DNA of 43,298 nt from contig CABRGB010000010.1 in the NCBI GenBank assembly GCA_902470345.1, positions 1-43,298 of the forward strand. Direction: 5' to 3'. Made by a program: the position numbers and the translations under genes. This document shows, one piece after another, positions 16,786-24,347 of the stretch. The first letter of the stretch is position 1. The number at the start of each line of letters is the position of its first letter. This DNA is from an uncultured Collinsella sp. GTDB taxonomy: Bacteria; Actinomycetota; Coriobacteriia; Coriobacteriales; Coriobacteriaceae. Below the pieces are notes generated by a model. It was not told the DNA's origin and did not search any database. It saw only the letters and a program-made list of their open reading frames with translations.

Positions 16786-17212
16786 TCTGTACACCTCCAC
16801 CACGTTTATGGAGCACAACTCGCACCCCGACTATAAGTACGAGATGGACGCTCCCACGCACGAGCACGAAGGCATCAACCCCAGCTGCGGCGACGAGCTC
16901 ACCTTGCAGCTGCGTGTCGAGAATGGCGTGATCGAGGAGGCCTCGTTTACCGGTCACGGATGCGCCATCAGCCAGGCCAGCGCCGACATCATGTCCGACC
17001 TCATCACCGGCGAGACGGTCGAGGAGGCACGCCGCCTGGCAGGGCTTTTCTTGGCCATGATCCGCGGCGAGCAGCTCTCCGAGGAAGACCTGGAAGACCT
17101 GGACGAAGCTGCCCAGCTTCAGGACATCTCGCACATGCCCGCCCGCGTCAAGTGCGCCGAGCTCGCCTGGCGCACCCTCGACGGCATGCTCGAGGGGCAA
17201 GCTAACCAGTAG
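16778..17212 (+). CDS. sufU: SufU, zinc-dependent sulfur transfer protein
   Basis: 144 residues from ATG 16778, overlapping the sufS end by 8 bases. It accepts persulfide sulfur from SufS in Gram-positive-type SUF systems. The three conserved cysteines are present in NPSCGD, GHGCAIS and RVKCAELAW, with the Asp in CGD completing a zinc site. The 18-21 residue insertion between the second and third cysteine that separates SufU from IscU is consistent with GEQLSEEDLEDLDEAAQL. It is the last gene of the operon, followed by a strong terminator. Confidence 0.93.
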   Translation: MGNLYTSTTFMEHNSHPDYKYEMDAPTHEHEGINPSCGDELTLQLRVENGVIEEASFTGHGCAISQASADIMSDLITGETVEEARRLAGLFLAMIRGEQLSEEDLEDLDEAAQLQDISHMPARVKCAELAWRTLDGMLEGQANQ

Positions 17213-17242
17213 CGGATGCCCCAAATCCAAGAATTTTGATTG

Positions 17243-17275
17243 CCGGGCCGCCCGATACGGGCGGCCCGGTTTTTT
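17243..17275 (+). terminator. Strong intrinsic terminator of the suf operon
   Basis: A perfect 11-bp GC stem (17243-17253 with 17259-17269) and a 5-base loop, followed by TTTTTT. Confidence 0.92.
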
Positions 17276-17279
17276 CATA

Positions 17280-17868
17280 ACGAGCGCACACGCAGCTCAT
17301 GCGTCCGGCGCCCCGTCTGTCATTTATCGCACGGCCGACCGCAAATACGAGCGTTTTTCACCGTACCAAAGGCTTGCGACAGGGTCACAGGCACGCCAGG
17401 CAATGTCCCAAGCCTCGTCTTGCCGGGCTCCGGCTCGCCTCGCACCCGCCGCGAACGGGTCCCATAGGGTGCGGCGTGCATTTTTTCGAGTATTCTGCAC
17501 GCCAAGTCGTGTGTATACGCATCAGAAGCGTTAATCAACATCTCCAGGCGCCTTTATATTGCGTTTTAGAACAAACATCGTGGTCTCGGGGGCCCAAACA
17601 TGGGCTTCAGGGGCGCATCGGCAGGCATAAATAGCTTCAGGGTCCGTATGTTACAAAATTGCAGCGGCGCCGACAGTACCACGATGCAGAAAACTCCGCT
17701 TTTTGCACGGCGCGGACGGGGGTAGGCACGGGCAAAACCGAGCGGAGCCATATTTTTATGCATGGCGGCAATCGTTCTATGCAAATTAAGAAGTGCAGTA
17801 ACTGTACCGAGCTTTTAGAACAATGGTTGTGGCGTATGGGCGACCCCAGCTGCGGTGCACAGGCGGCC
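17280..17868. other. Gene-poor interval of about 590 bases
   Basis: Open frames on both strands, none with a ribosome site plus recognisable protein. The stretch around 17575-17790 is open on both strands and has an organised, GC-rich look, so it could be a repeated intergenic element. No inverted or direct repeat partner is found within this window. It may contain the 3' region or leader of neighbouring genes. Confidence 0.3.
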
Positions 17869-18672
17869 CTATATCACGTTTCCGCCAGTCCTCACCGCCG
17901 TTCGCACACGGGCGCGCACAATGCGAGAAACGGTACTTTTGCCAATCCCCGTATACCGCTCAATCTGACGCACCGTAAAGCCGGCATCGTGCAATCCAAG
18001 AATAACGATGTTGCGCTGCGCCGGCGGTGCGGCTTTAACCCCGCGGAGCGGAACCCCGAGCCCCTTCGCCAACTTTTCGGCAAAGGCGTGCCGCTCCCAC
18101 TCCGTCTCTTCCATATCGGGCATCGCTGGCTCGCCGCCGTCGGACGTCGAGAGCGAATAGGCAATAAAGCCCTCGGCAGAACCAAAAAGCTCAAGAACGC
18201 AAGAAGGATAGGAAAATCCCCTCGTCATATCGTTGCCATAGGCCCGTAGATACTCGGCAAAGCTGCTCCACGGATAGCGCTCAATCAGAGCAATACCCGC
18301 CTCCTGCGGACCAGCGTGTACAGAGCGAATAGCCTCCATCACCTGCCAGTCGGTATCGAGCGAACGTCGCTCAAAACGCTCACGAAACAAGCAGCCCGCG
18401 CGCCCAGTGCGCTTATTAAACCGACGAGCATACGTCAACAGCAGCCGCTGCATGGCCGCGCTCATTTCGTCCTCGTAATCCAAAAGCACCAGATCCACGT
18501 GGCCGCCCATGAGACACCACGCCACAATCGTCACCCGGGTATCGCGGCAGCACTCACGCATCAGTTCCAGGAACTCCCAGCGATCCGCATCGTTCTCAAA
18601 GATCAGTTGCTTGCCTGTACCGCGGGCGCGAACATGGTAAAAACCGGTGATCGTTTTCCAAACGCGCTGCAT
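17869..18672 (-). CDS. RAYT-like (Y1 transposase family) protein with catalytic residues replaced
   Basis: 267 residues from MQRVWKTITGFYHVRARG (ATG 18672, AAGGGAG upstream; the longer frame to 18816 adds unrelated residues). The fold is that of REP-associated tyrosine transposases: FYHVRARG, WCLMGGHVDLV and YPWSS match in order. Two active-site elements are changed. The HUH motif reads H58-V-D60, and the RYIHLNP segment that carries the catalytic tyrosine reads RSVHAGP (S117). The frame is otherwise intact, and a C-terminal helix-turn-helix remains (FTVRQIERYTGIGKSTVSRI). It is therefore probably a DNA-binding protein without strand transfer activity. The related copy at 35421-36179 has intact residues. 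Confidence 0.75.
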   Translation of the reverse strand: MQRVWKTITGFYHVRARGTGKQLIFENDADRWEFLELMRECCRDTRVTIVAWCLMGGHVDLVLLDYEDEMSAAMQRLLLTYARRFNKRTGRAGCLFRERFERRSLDTDWQVMEAIRSVHAGPQEAGIALIERYPWSSFAEYLRAYGNDMTRGFSYPSCVLELFGSAEGFIAYSLSTSDGGEPAMPDMEETEWERHAFAEKLAKGLGVPLRGVKAAPPAQRNIVILGLHDAGFTVRQIERYTGIGKSTVSRIVRARVRTAVRTGGNVI

Positions 18673-19064
18673 GACGCTCCCTTCGCCGGGATCTGCTTGC
18701 CATCCAATACAGCACGATTGAAGCGTGCCATCAAAACATTCACGCAAAATGGCACCCGCCAACGGTAAAAGGCGGTAAACCGACGGCGAACGGCAACATA
18801 GCCACAGGTCAGGCAACGCAGCCTTGCCAAACCCTCGACCAAAAATGACCCCCTACAACGTATCGCATGATCGCAAACAGCCTAGTTAAATCGTTTCAAT
18901 TGAAAGTTCCGCGCATCTCGCTACGAAAACTGAGCCGTTCGCCGAATATTCCGTGCATTTCGCGGTATTATAGGGGCTGCATGTCATGTCCCTTTCGAAG
19001 GGTCGCCCGGCAATCGCCAGCCACGACCCCCAGACGGGACGCCAACACGATAGAGAGGAGAGGC

Positions 19065-19799
19065 ATGCAGTACTCACAGGAAGTGGAGAACATGTGCCCC
19101 GTTGCCAAGGGTGCATACCACGGCCCCGCACCCATCCCCGAGGAGGGCAAGTGGGTCCAGGCTAAGGAGATTTCCGACATCTCCGGTCTTACGCACGGTG
19201 TGGGTTGGTGCGCACCTCAGCAGGGCGCCTGCAAGCTCACGCTGAACGTCAAGGACGGCATCATCGAGGAGGCCCTCGTTGAGACCATCGGCTGCTCGGG
19301 CATGACCCACTCTGCCGCCATGGCTTCCGAGATCCTTCCCGGTAAGACCATCCTCGAGGCCCTTAACACCGACCTCGTCTGCGACGCCATCAACGTTGCT
19401 ATGCGCGAGATCTTCCTGCAGATCGTTTACGGCCGCAGCCAGACCGCGTTCTCCGAGGGCGGCCTGCCCGTGGGCGCCTCCCTCGACGACCTCGGCAAGG
19501 GCCTTCGCTCTCAGGTCGGTACCATGTTCGGCACCAAGGCCAAGGGCGCTCGTTACCTCGAGCTCGCTCAGGGCTACGTCACCCGCATGGCTCTCAACGA
19601 CAAGAACGAGATCATCGCGTTCGAGTTCCTGAACCTCGGTAAGTTCACCGACGCCGTCAAGGCCGGCAAGACCCCCGAGGAGGCCATCGCTGGCGCTATG
19701 GGCCACTATGGTCAGTGGGAGAACGCTGCCAAGTACATCGACCCGCGCACCGACGAGGAGACTCACTCCGTCGCCAGCGTGTTCCCGGTTCACGAGTAG
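19065..19799 (+). CDS. Fe-S cluster scaffold-like protein, partner of GGGtGRT
   Basis: 244 residues from ATG 19065 behind GAGGAG. The N-terminal ~130 residues resemble U-type scaffolds: GVGWCAPQQGACKLTLNVKD, ETIGCSGMTHSAAMASEIL and LVCDAINVAMREI place cysteines where IscU/SufU ligands lie. The C-terminal ~110 residues form an additional domain unlike SufU. Codon use is that of a highly expressed gene, rich in ribosomal-type codons. Together with the gene 18 bases downstream it forms a conserved but uncharacterised pair. I infer a role in Fe-S or metal handling. Confidence 0.75.
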   Translation: MQYSQEVENMCPVAKGAYHGPAPIPEEGKWVQAKEISDISGLTHGVGWCAPQQGACKLTLNVKDGIIEEALVETIGCSGMTHSAAMASEILPGKTILEALNTDLVCDAINVAMREIFLQIVYGRSQTAFSEGGLPVGASLDDLGKGLRSQVGTMFGTKAKGARYLELAQGYVTRMALNDKNEIIAFEFLNLGKFTDAVKAGKTPEEAIAGAMGHYGQWENAAKYIDPRTDEETHSVASVFPVHE

Positions 19800-19817
19800 A
19801 AAGGGAGGGAAATAACT

Positions 19818-20822
19818 ATGACTGTTACGTTCGAAGGTTACGAACGCCGCGCTGACAAGATCAACAAGTGCCTCGCCGACAACGGCATCGCCTCCCTCGA
19901 GGAAGCTCTGCAGATCTGCACCGACAAGGGCTTCAACCCGCGTGAGATCGTCAACAACACCCAGTCCATCGCCTTCCAGAACGCTGAGTGGGCCTACACC
20001 CTCGGCTGCGCTCTCGCTGTCAAGCGCGAGGCCAAGACCGCTTCTGAGGCTGCTGCCATCATCGGCGAGGGCATCCAGGCCTTCACCGTTCCCGGCTCCG
20101 TCGCCGAGGACCGCAAGGTCGGTCTGGGCCACGGTAACCTGGGCGCTATGCTGCTCTCCGACGACACCGAGTGCTTCGCCTTCCTGGCCGGCCACGAGTC
20201 CTTCGCTGCCGCTGAGGGCGCTATCGGCCTGGCTCTGAACGCGAACAAGGCTCGCAAGAAGCCGCTGCGCGTCATCCTCAACGGTCTGGGCAAGGACGCC
20301 GCTCAGATCATCGCCCGCATCAACGGCTTCACCTACGTGAAGACCCAGTTCGACTACTACACGGGCGAGCTCAAGGTCGTCGAGACCATCCCCTACTCCG
20401 ATGGTCCCCGCGCTGCCGTTAACTGCTACGGCTCCGACGACGTCCGCGAGGGCGTTGCCATCATGTGGCACGAGAACGTCGACATCTCGATCACCGGTAA
20501 CTCCACCAACCCCACGCGCTTCCAGCACCCCGTCGCTGGCACCTACAAGAAGGAGCGCATCGAGGCTGGCAAGAAGTACTTCTCCGTCGCTTCTGGTGGC
20601 GGCACTGGCCGTACCCTGCACCCGGACAACATGGGCGCCGGCCCTGCCTCTTACGGCATGACCGACACCATGGGCCGTATGCACTCCGACGCCCAGTTCG
20701 CCGGTTCTTCCTCCGTGCCTGCGCACGTCGACATGATGGGTCTCATCGGCATGGGCAACAACCCCATGGTCGGTGCCACCGTCGCCTGCGCTGTCGCCGT
20801 CGAGGAGGCCCTCAAGGCCTAA
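19818..20822 (+). CDS. GGGtGRT protein
   Basis: 334 residues from ATG 19818 (AAAGGGAGG upstream). It contains the family-defining SGGGTGRT motif (residues ~259-266) and HPDNMGAGPASYGMTDTMG downstream. The family is known by this motif but has no established function as far as I know. The partner just upstream is an Fe-S scaffold-like protein, so the pair likely works together. No transmembrane segment or signal peptide is present, so it is cytoplasmic. The codon bias suggests an abundant protein. Confidence 0.85.
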   Translation: MTVTFEGYERRADKINKCLADNGIASLEEALQICTDKGFNPREIVNNTQSIAFQNAEWAYTLGCALAVKREAKTASEAAAIIGEGIQAFTVPGSVAEDRKVGLGHGNLGAMLLSDDTECFAFLAGHESFAAAEGAIGLALNANKARKKPLRVILNGLGKDAAQIIARINGFTYVKTQFDYYTGELKVVETIPYSDGPRAAVNCYGSDDVREGVAIMWHENVDISITGNSTNPTRFQHPVAGTYKKERIEAGKKYFSVASGGGTGRTLHPDNMGAGPASYGMTDTMGRMHSDAQFAGSSSVPAHVDMMGLIGMGNNPMVGATVACAVAVEEALKA

Positions 20823-20856
20823 TCGCGCCCGCGCAATGCTCATATAGTCGAGCTTT

Positions 20857-20890
20857 AGAGCCGCCACCCACCCGGGTGGCGGCTCTTTTT
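20857..20890 (+). terminator. Terminator after the GGGtGRT gene
   Basis: A perfect 13-bp stem (20857-20869 and 20874-20886), a four-base loop and a T-tract. Confidence 0.92.
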
Positions 20891-21078
20891 GTTTGCGCTG
20901 TCGCAGGGCAGCTAATGCCGATATATCAGTTGGGGCGAAATACGAGATGTGGTGACATGAAGCGTCGGAGCGTCCATGACGCCCGCCTGCCATATTCGCC
21001 CTTTACCGATTTATCCAATCTTTGCGGCCCCATTGCCGATCACCCGTGCGACAATGCGCCGTACGAGAAAGGAATCCG

Positions 21079-22605
21079 ATGGAATCGACTGATGTACTGG
21101 TAATTGGATCTGGCATTGCGGGCCTTTGCGCCGCCATAGAAGCAGCAAGTGCGGGCGCAACCGTTACCATCGCAAGCGCCGGCAAGACCATGAGCGGATC
21201 GAGCTTCTTCCCTGGAACCTGGGGCCTGGGTCTTATTGGACCCGTCGACGAAGACGACGAACAGGACCTCATCGACACCATCCAGACCGTCGGCGGCGGC
21301 GTTGCCGACCCTACGCTCGTCCAGGCGTTTGTCCACGGTATTCCTCAGGCCATCCAATGGCTCGAGCAGGATCTAGGTGCTGAGCTCCAGCGTCCGCAAA
21401 GTGCCGAGAGCGCCCAGCAGAAGCAGTTTATCCCCTGCTTTGACCATAAGACGCGTATGTGGCGCGGCCTCACCCGCAAGCCGCTTGAAAACGCTCTGTC
21501 GGCCCAGGTCGAGTCACTTGGCATTCGCTTGCTCCCCCGCCACGAGCTTATCGACCTTATTGAGGGCACAACCGGAAAGATTGCCGGCGCCGTACTCTAC
21601 GACCGCGCAAACGAGCATCTCGTGCCTATGGCAGCTAAGGCCACCATCATCGCAGCCGGCGGCACGGGTGGCCTATTCGAGCGTAGCCTCACTTCCGCCG
21701 ACGTGCTCAGCTCATCACAGGCCATCGCGCGGGCGCACGGTGCGTCCCTTACTAATATAGAGTTCATGCAGATGATGCCGGGCTTCATCGAGCCCAAGCG
21801 CAACCTTGTCTTTAACGAGAAGACCTGGCGCTACGTACATGTAGACCAGCCGGTCGATATCGCCGACGACAAGCTAGACAATCTGCTTGAACAGCGCTCC
21901 GGATATGGCCCCTTCACGTCACGCTTGGCTTCCCGCGCCATCGATCTTGCCATCGATCAAGCAGGCGCCGAAGGCCTGGCGCTCCACTACGACTTCCCCC
22001 GCGAGGACGTTCCTGAGTTTGTAGAGACCTTTGCCACCTGGCTGCAAGACGAGCACAGCATCGCGCCGACCGACGAGATGCGCGTGGCGATGTATGCCCA
22101 CGCCGCCAACGGCGGTATCAAAATCGACAAGACAGCCTTCACGGGCGTCGAAGGCCTCTATGCCTGCGGCGAGGCGACAGGCGGCATGCACGGCGCTGAT
22201 CGCATCGGAGGCCTGTCGAGCGCCAACGGCATCGTATTTGGACGCATCGCAGGCGCATCGGCAGCCCAAGCAGCACAGAATGCACCTGAGGCAGCCCTGA
22301 AGGCGGATATCGCCCTCCCCCGGTACGGCATTGCCACAACAGATGCCGAACGCCTGACACACAGCCTTAAGCACACGATGAGCACCTATTGCATGATCAA
22401 CCGCACCGAGACGGGCCTATCCGAGGCGCTACACGAGCTTGAGGGCTTGAAGACAAAAGCAACGACCTTGAGCACGCAGAAAGCTCAGGACAGCGAAGTC
22501 GCAGCCCTCGCCCGCCTGCAATCGCAGATTCAACTAGCACAGGAAATGGTCAAAGCCATGCGCAAGCGAACCGAAAGTCTGGGTTCGCACTATCGAGCGG
22601 ACTAA
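21079..22605 (+). CDS. FAD-dependent oxidoreductase, fumarate reductase / L-aspartate oxidase family
   Basis: 508 residues from ATG 21079 (GAAAGGAA upstream). The N-terminal Rossmann motif GSGIAGLCAAIEAASAGA binds FAD, and the C-terminal GLYACGEATGGMHGADRIGG block closes the flavin site in this family. The middle holds the capping domain. No nadA or nadC is adjacent, so assignment as NadB is uncertain; it could be a flavoprotein reductase with a separate electron donor. There is no N-terminal FMN domain or Tat signal, so it is likely soluble. The last ~100 residues form a helical tail rich in Gln/Lys. Confidence 0.75.
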   Translation: MESTDVLVIGSGIAGLCAAIEAASAGATVTIASAGKTMSGSSFFPGTWGLGLIGPVDEDDEQDLIDTIQTVGGGVADPTLVQAFVHGIPQAIQWLEQDLGAELQRPQSAESAQQKQFIPCFDHKTRMWRGLTRKPLENALSAQVESLGIRLLPRHELIDLIEGTTGKIAGAVLYDRANEHLVPMAAKATIIAAGGTGGLFERSLTSADVLSSSQAIARAHGASLTNIEFMQMMPGFIEPKRNLVFNEKTWRYVHVDQPVDIADDKLDNLLEQRSGYGPFTSRLASRAIDLAIDQAGAEGLALHYDFPREDVPEFVETFATWLQDEHSIAPTDEMRVAMYAHAANGGIKIDKTAFTGVEGLYACGEATGGMHGADRIGGLSSANGIVFGRIAGASAAQAAQNAPEAALKADIALPRYGIATTDAERLTHSLKHTMSTYCMINRTETGLSEALHELEGLKTKATTLSTQKAQDSEVAALARLQSQIQLAQEMVKAMRKRTESLGSHYRAD

Positions 22606-22647
22606 GCTGAGCACCCATCTAGAGCAGAACACAACTTCTCGATATTA

Positions 22648-22683
22648 ATGGGTCCCGTAAGCTCAAAGCGACACGGGGCCCAT
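22648..22683. terminator. Weak inverted repeat after the flavoprotein gene
   Basis: 22648-22658 and 22673-22683 form an 11-bp imperfect stem, but no U-tract follows. The terminator assignment is weak. Confidence 0.35.
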
Positions 22684-22766
22684 TCGTGTCCGCGCGGGCA
22701 AATATACTCATTCTGAATACGGAGTCGGCATAGTCCACGTAGACAAACGAACAGAAAGGAAGGGAT

Positions 22767-23627
22767 ATGGACAGTAGGGATATCGAGAAATGGCGTGTCG
22801 AACTTGACAGCTACGCCCATGTAGAGGACGGCGTTGAGTATTGGCTCGCACGCGATTTAATGGAACCCCTCGGATACACCCAATGGCGTAATTTTGAGAC
22901 TGCGGTTAAGAGATCCATGGCATCGTGTGACACCAATAAAATGCCTGTTGCCGCCCATTTTGCTGAGGCCAGCAAAATGGTAGATGCCGGCATCGCCAAA
23001 CGAGCCGTAAAAGACTACAAGCTGACACGCTACGCATGCTATTTAATCGCCCAAAACGGAGACCCAAACAAGCCCGAAATCGCGCTCGCACAGGCGTACT
23101 TCGCCGTGCAGACACGCCGTCAGGAGCTCATAGAGCAGCGCTTCGCAGAGATTCAGCGCTTGCAGGCGCGCCACTCGCTATCCGATTCAGAGAAACAGCT
23201 CTCGGGCATTGCGTTCAAACGAGGCGTGGACTCCAAAGGATTCGCAATCATCAAGTCGAAGGGCGATGAAGCGTTATTCGGCGGCAGAAGCACGGCGGGC
23301 ATGAAGCGGCAGCTTGGTATGCCCAAGAGCGCGGCATTGGCGGACAGGTTAGCCGATGTTCTCATCAAAGCAAAGGACCTTACGAACTCGATGACGGCCT
23401 TCAACGCCGAGGAACACGATCTGTACGGCCTGGACCAGATCAAGCAAGAGCACATCGAGAACAACACAAGCGTGCGTGGCAGCCTCATCGACCGTGGAAT
23501 TGTCCCCGAGAATCTACCGCCTGCCGAGGATACAAAGAAGCTCGAACGTCGCGTGAAAGCAGACGAGAAAAAGCTCAAGGAGGGCACAGACGGATTCACC
23601 GACCCCCAGGGCAGGCTCGACTTGTAA
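22767..23627 (+). CDS. dinD: DinD-like DNA-damage-inducible protein
   Basis: 286 residues from ATG 22767 (AGAAAGGAAGGG upstream). It resembles DinD: YWLARDLMEPLGYTQWRNF is the BRO-N-like DNA-binding start, followed by KDYKLTRYACYLIAQNGDPN and then a helical C-terminal part with YGLDQIKQEHIENNTSVRG. DinD is LexA-controlled in E. coli and interferes with RecA. I looked for an actinobacterial LexA box (GAAC-N4-GTTC) in the upstream 120 bases and found none, so SOS control is not shown here. It sits next to a decayed tRNA-Lys unit, a common insertion neighbourhood. Confidence 0.85.
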   Translation: MDSRDIEKWRVELDSYAHVEDGVEYWLARDLMEPLGYTQWRNFETAVKRSMASCDTNKMPVAAHFAEASKMVDAGIAKRAVKDYKLTRYACYLIAQNGDPNKPEIALAQAYFAVQTRRQELIEQRFAEIQRLQARHSLSDSEKQLSGIAFKRGVDSKGFAIIKSKGDEALFGGRSTAGMKRQLGMPKSAALADRLADVLIKAKDLTNSMTAFNAEEHDLYGLDQIKQEHIENNTSVRGSLIDRGIVPENLPPAEDTKKLERRVKADEKKLKEGTDGFTDPQGRLDL

Positions 23628-23636
23628 AGCGTCTGT

Positions 23637-23730
23637 GCCCTTTCGGGTTCGACCCCATGCTAGGTCAACAAAAAAAGCGACCAGCCGAAGCCAGTCGCTT
23701 TAACATGCTTTGGTGGGCCGTCAGGGGGTC
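23637..23730 (-). pseudogene. Decayed tRNA-Lys unit (3' end and terminator only)
   Basis: A ~94-bp imperfect direct repeat of 23814-23906. It retains a 23-bp identical block (23637-23659), a tRNA terminator hairpin (arms 23677-23685 and 23690-23698, then a T-tract on the minus strand) and the last 20 bases of tRNA-Lys including encoded CCA (23711-23730). The rest of the tRNA is missing and replaced by palindromic sequence. Confidence 0.65.
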
Positions 23731-23731
23731 A

Positions 23732-23801
23732 GCCTGCTTCGCAGGCGGCCGCTGCGGCGCTTCGCGCCTTGCGCGCTGCGCTGGTAAATGCTTACGCATT
23801 T
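23732..23801. repeat. Cluster of short perfect hairpins replacing a tRNA body
   Basis: Consecutive palindromes lie at 23732-23746 (GCCTGC-TTC-GCAGGC), 23756-23768 (GGCGC-TTC-GCGCC) and 23786-23801 (AAATGC-TTAC-GCATTT). Their function is unknown. Confidence 0.6.
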
Positions 23802-23846
23802 CCTCAGCTCCGCGCCCTTTCGGGTTCGACCCCATGAAAGGACAAC

Positions 23847-23876
23847 AAAAAAGACGGCCAACCGAAGTTGACCGTC
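23847..23876 (-). terminator. Terminator of the tRNA-Lys gene
   Basis: A 10-bp stem (23853-23862 with 23867-23876) and a TTCG-type tetraloop. On the minus strand it is followed by a T-tract, just downstream of tRNA-Lys. Confidence 0.8.
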
Positions 23877-23887
23877 TTAACATGCTT

Positions 23888-23963
23888 TGGTGGGCCGTCA
23901 GGGGGTCGAACCCTGGACCTTGGGATTAAGAGTCCCCTGCTCTACCAACTGAGCTAACGACCC
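23888..23963 (-). tRNA. tRNA-Lys (CTT)
   Basis: 76 bases including encoded CCA. The acceptor stem GGGTCGT/ACGGCCC pairs fully, with one G-U. The anticodon loop CTCTTAA gives CTT, and the T-loop GTTCGAC is standard. Identical in the gene body to the next copy. Confidence 0.97.
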
Positions 23964-24006
23964 AAAGCTAAAGTCCGTTGTGGCGGACTTTAGAGGAGAT
24001 ATCGTG

Positions 24007-24082
24007 TGGTGGGCCGTCAGGGGGTCGAACCCTGGACCTTGGGATTAAGAGTCCCCTGCTCTACCAACTGAGCTAACGACCC
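24007..24082 (-). tRNA. tRNA-Lys (CTT), second copy
   Basis: The same 76-base sequence as the neighbouring copy, separated by 43 bases; anticodon CTT, CCA encoded. Confidence 0.97.
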
Positions 24083-24104
24083 GATATCAACACGAAGCAA
24101 GAAC

Positions 24105-24182
24105 TGGGGTGGGTAAAGGGACTCGAACCCTCGACCTACGGGACCACAACCCGTCGCTCTAGCCAACTGAGCTACACCCACC
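24105..24182 (-). tRNA. tRNA-His (GTG)
   Basis: Anticodon loop TTGTGGT, hence GTG. The extra 5' G (position -1, plus-strand 24182) opposite C73 is the identity element of tRNA-His. CCA is encoded. It is the first tRNA of the minus-strand His-Lys-Lys array. Confidence 0.96.
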
Positions 24183-24347
24183 GTGTCCTGTGCGCTTCGC
24201 GCTCGACTATTATTGCAAGGAACGCCACGCGATGCAAGCCCCAATTTTCAAGAATTTTGAAAAGAGTTTTTCGAACGCGTTTCGAGCAATTCCCACCGGT
24301 TTCATAGGAGTAAACTTGCCCCACTGCAAATGCTCGAAAGGACAAGC

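Noticed and set aside
19074..20993. 639-codon minus-strand frame opposite the GGGtGRT pair
   Set aside because: Antisense shadow of two well-supported genes.
22640..22766. LexA operator upstream of dinD
   Set aside because: No GAAC-N4-GTTC-type site could be found.
23637..24082. CRISPR-like direct repeats around the tRNA genes
   Set aside because: The repeats are tRNA genes and their terminators; there is no regular spacer series and no cas gene.
23627..24200. An integrated element using tRNA-Lys as attachment site
   Set aside because: No integrase or element genes are present and the repeat extends beyond the tRNA, so duplication and decay fit as well.
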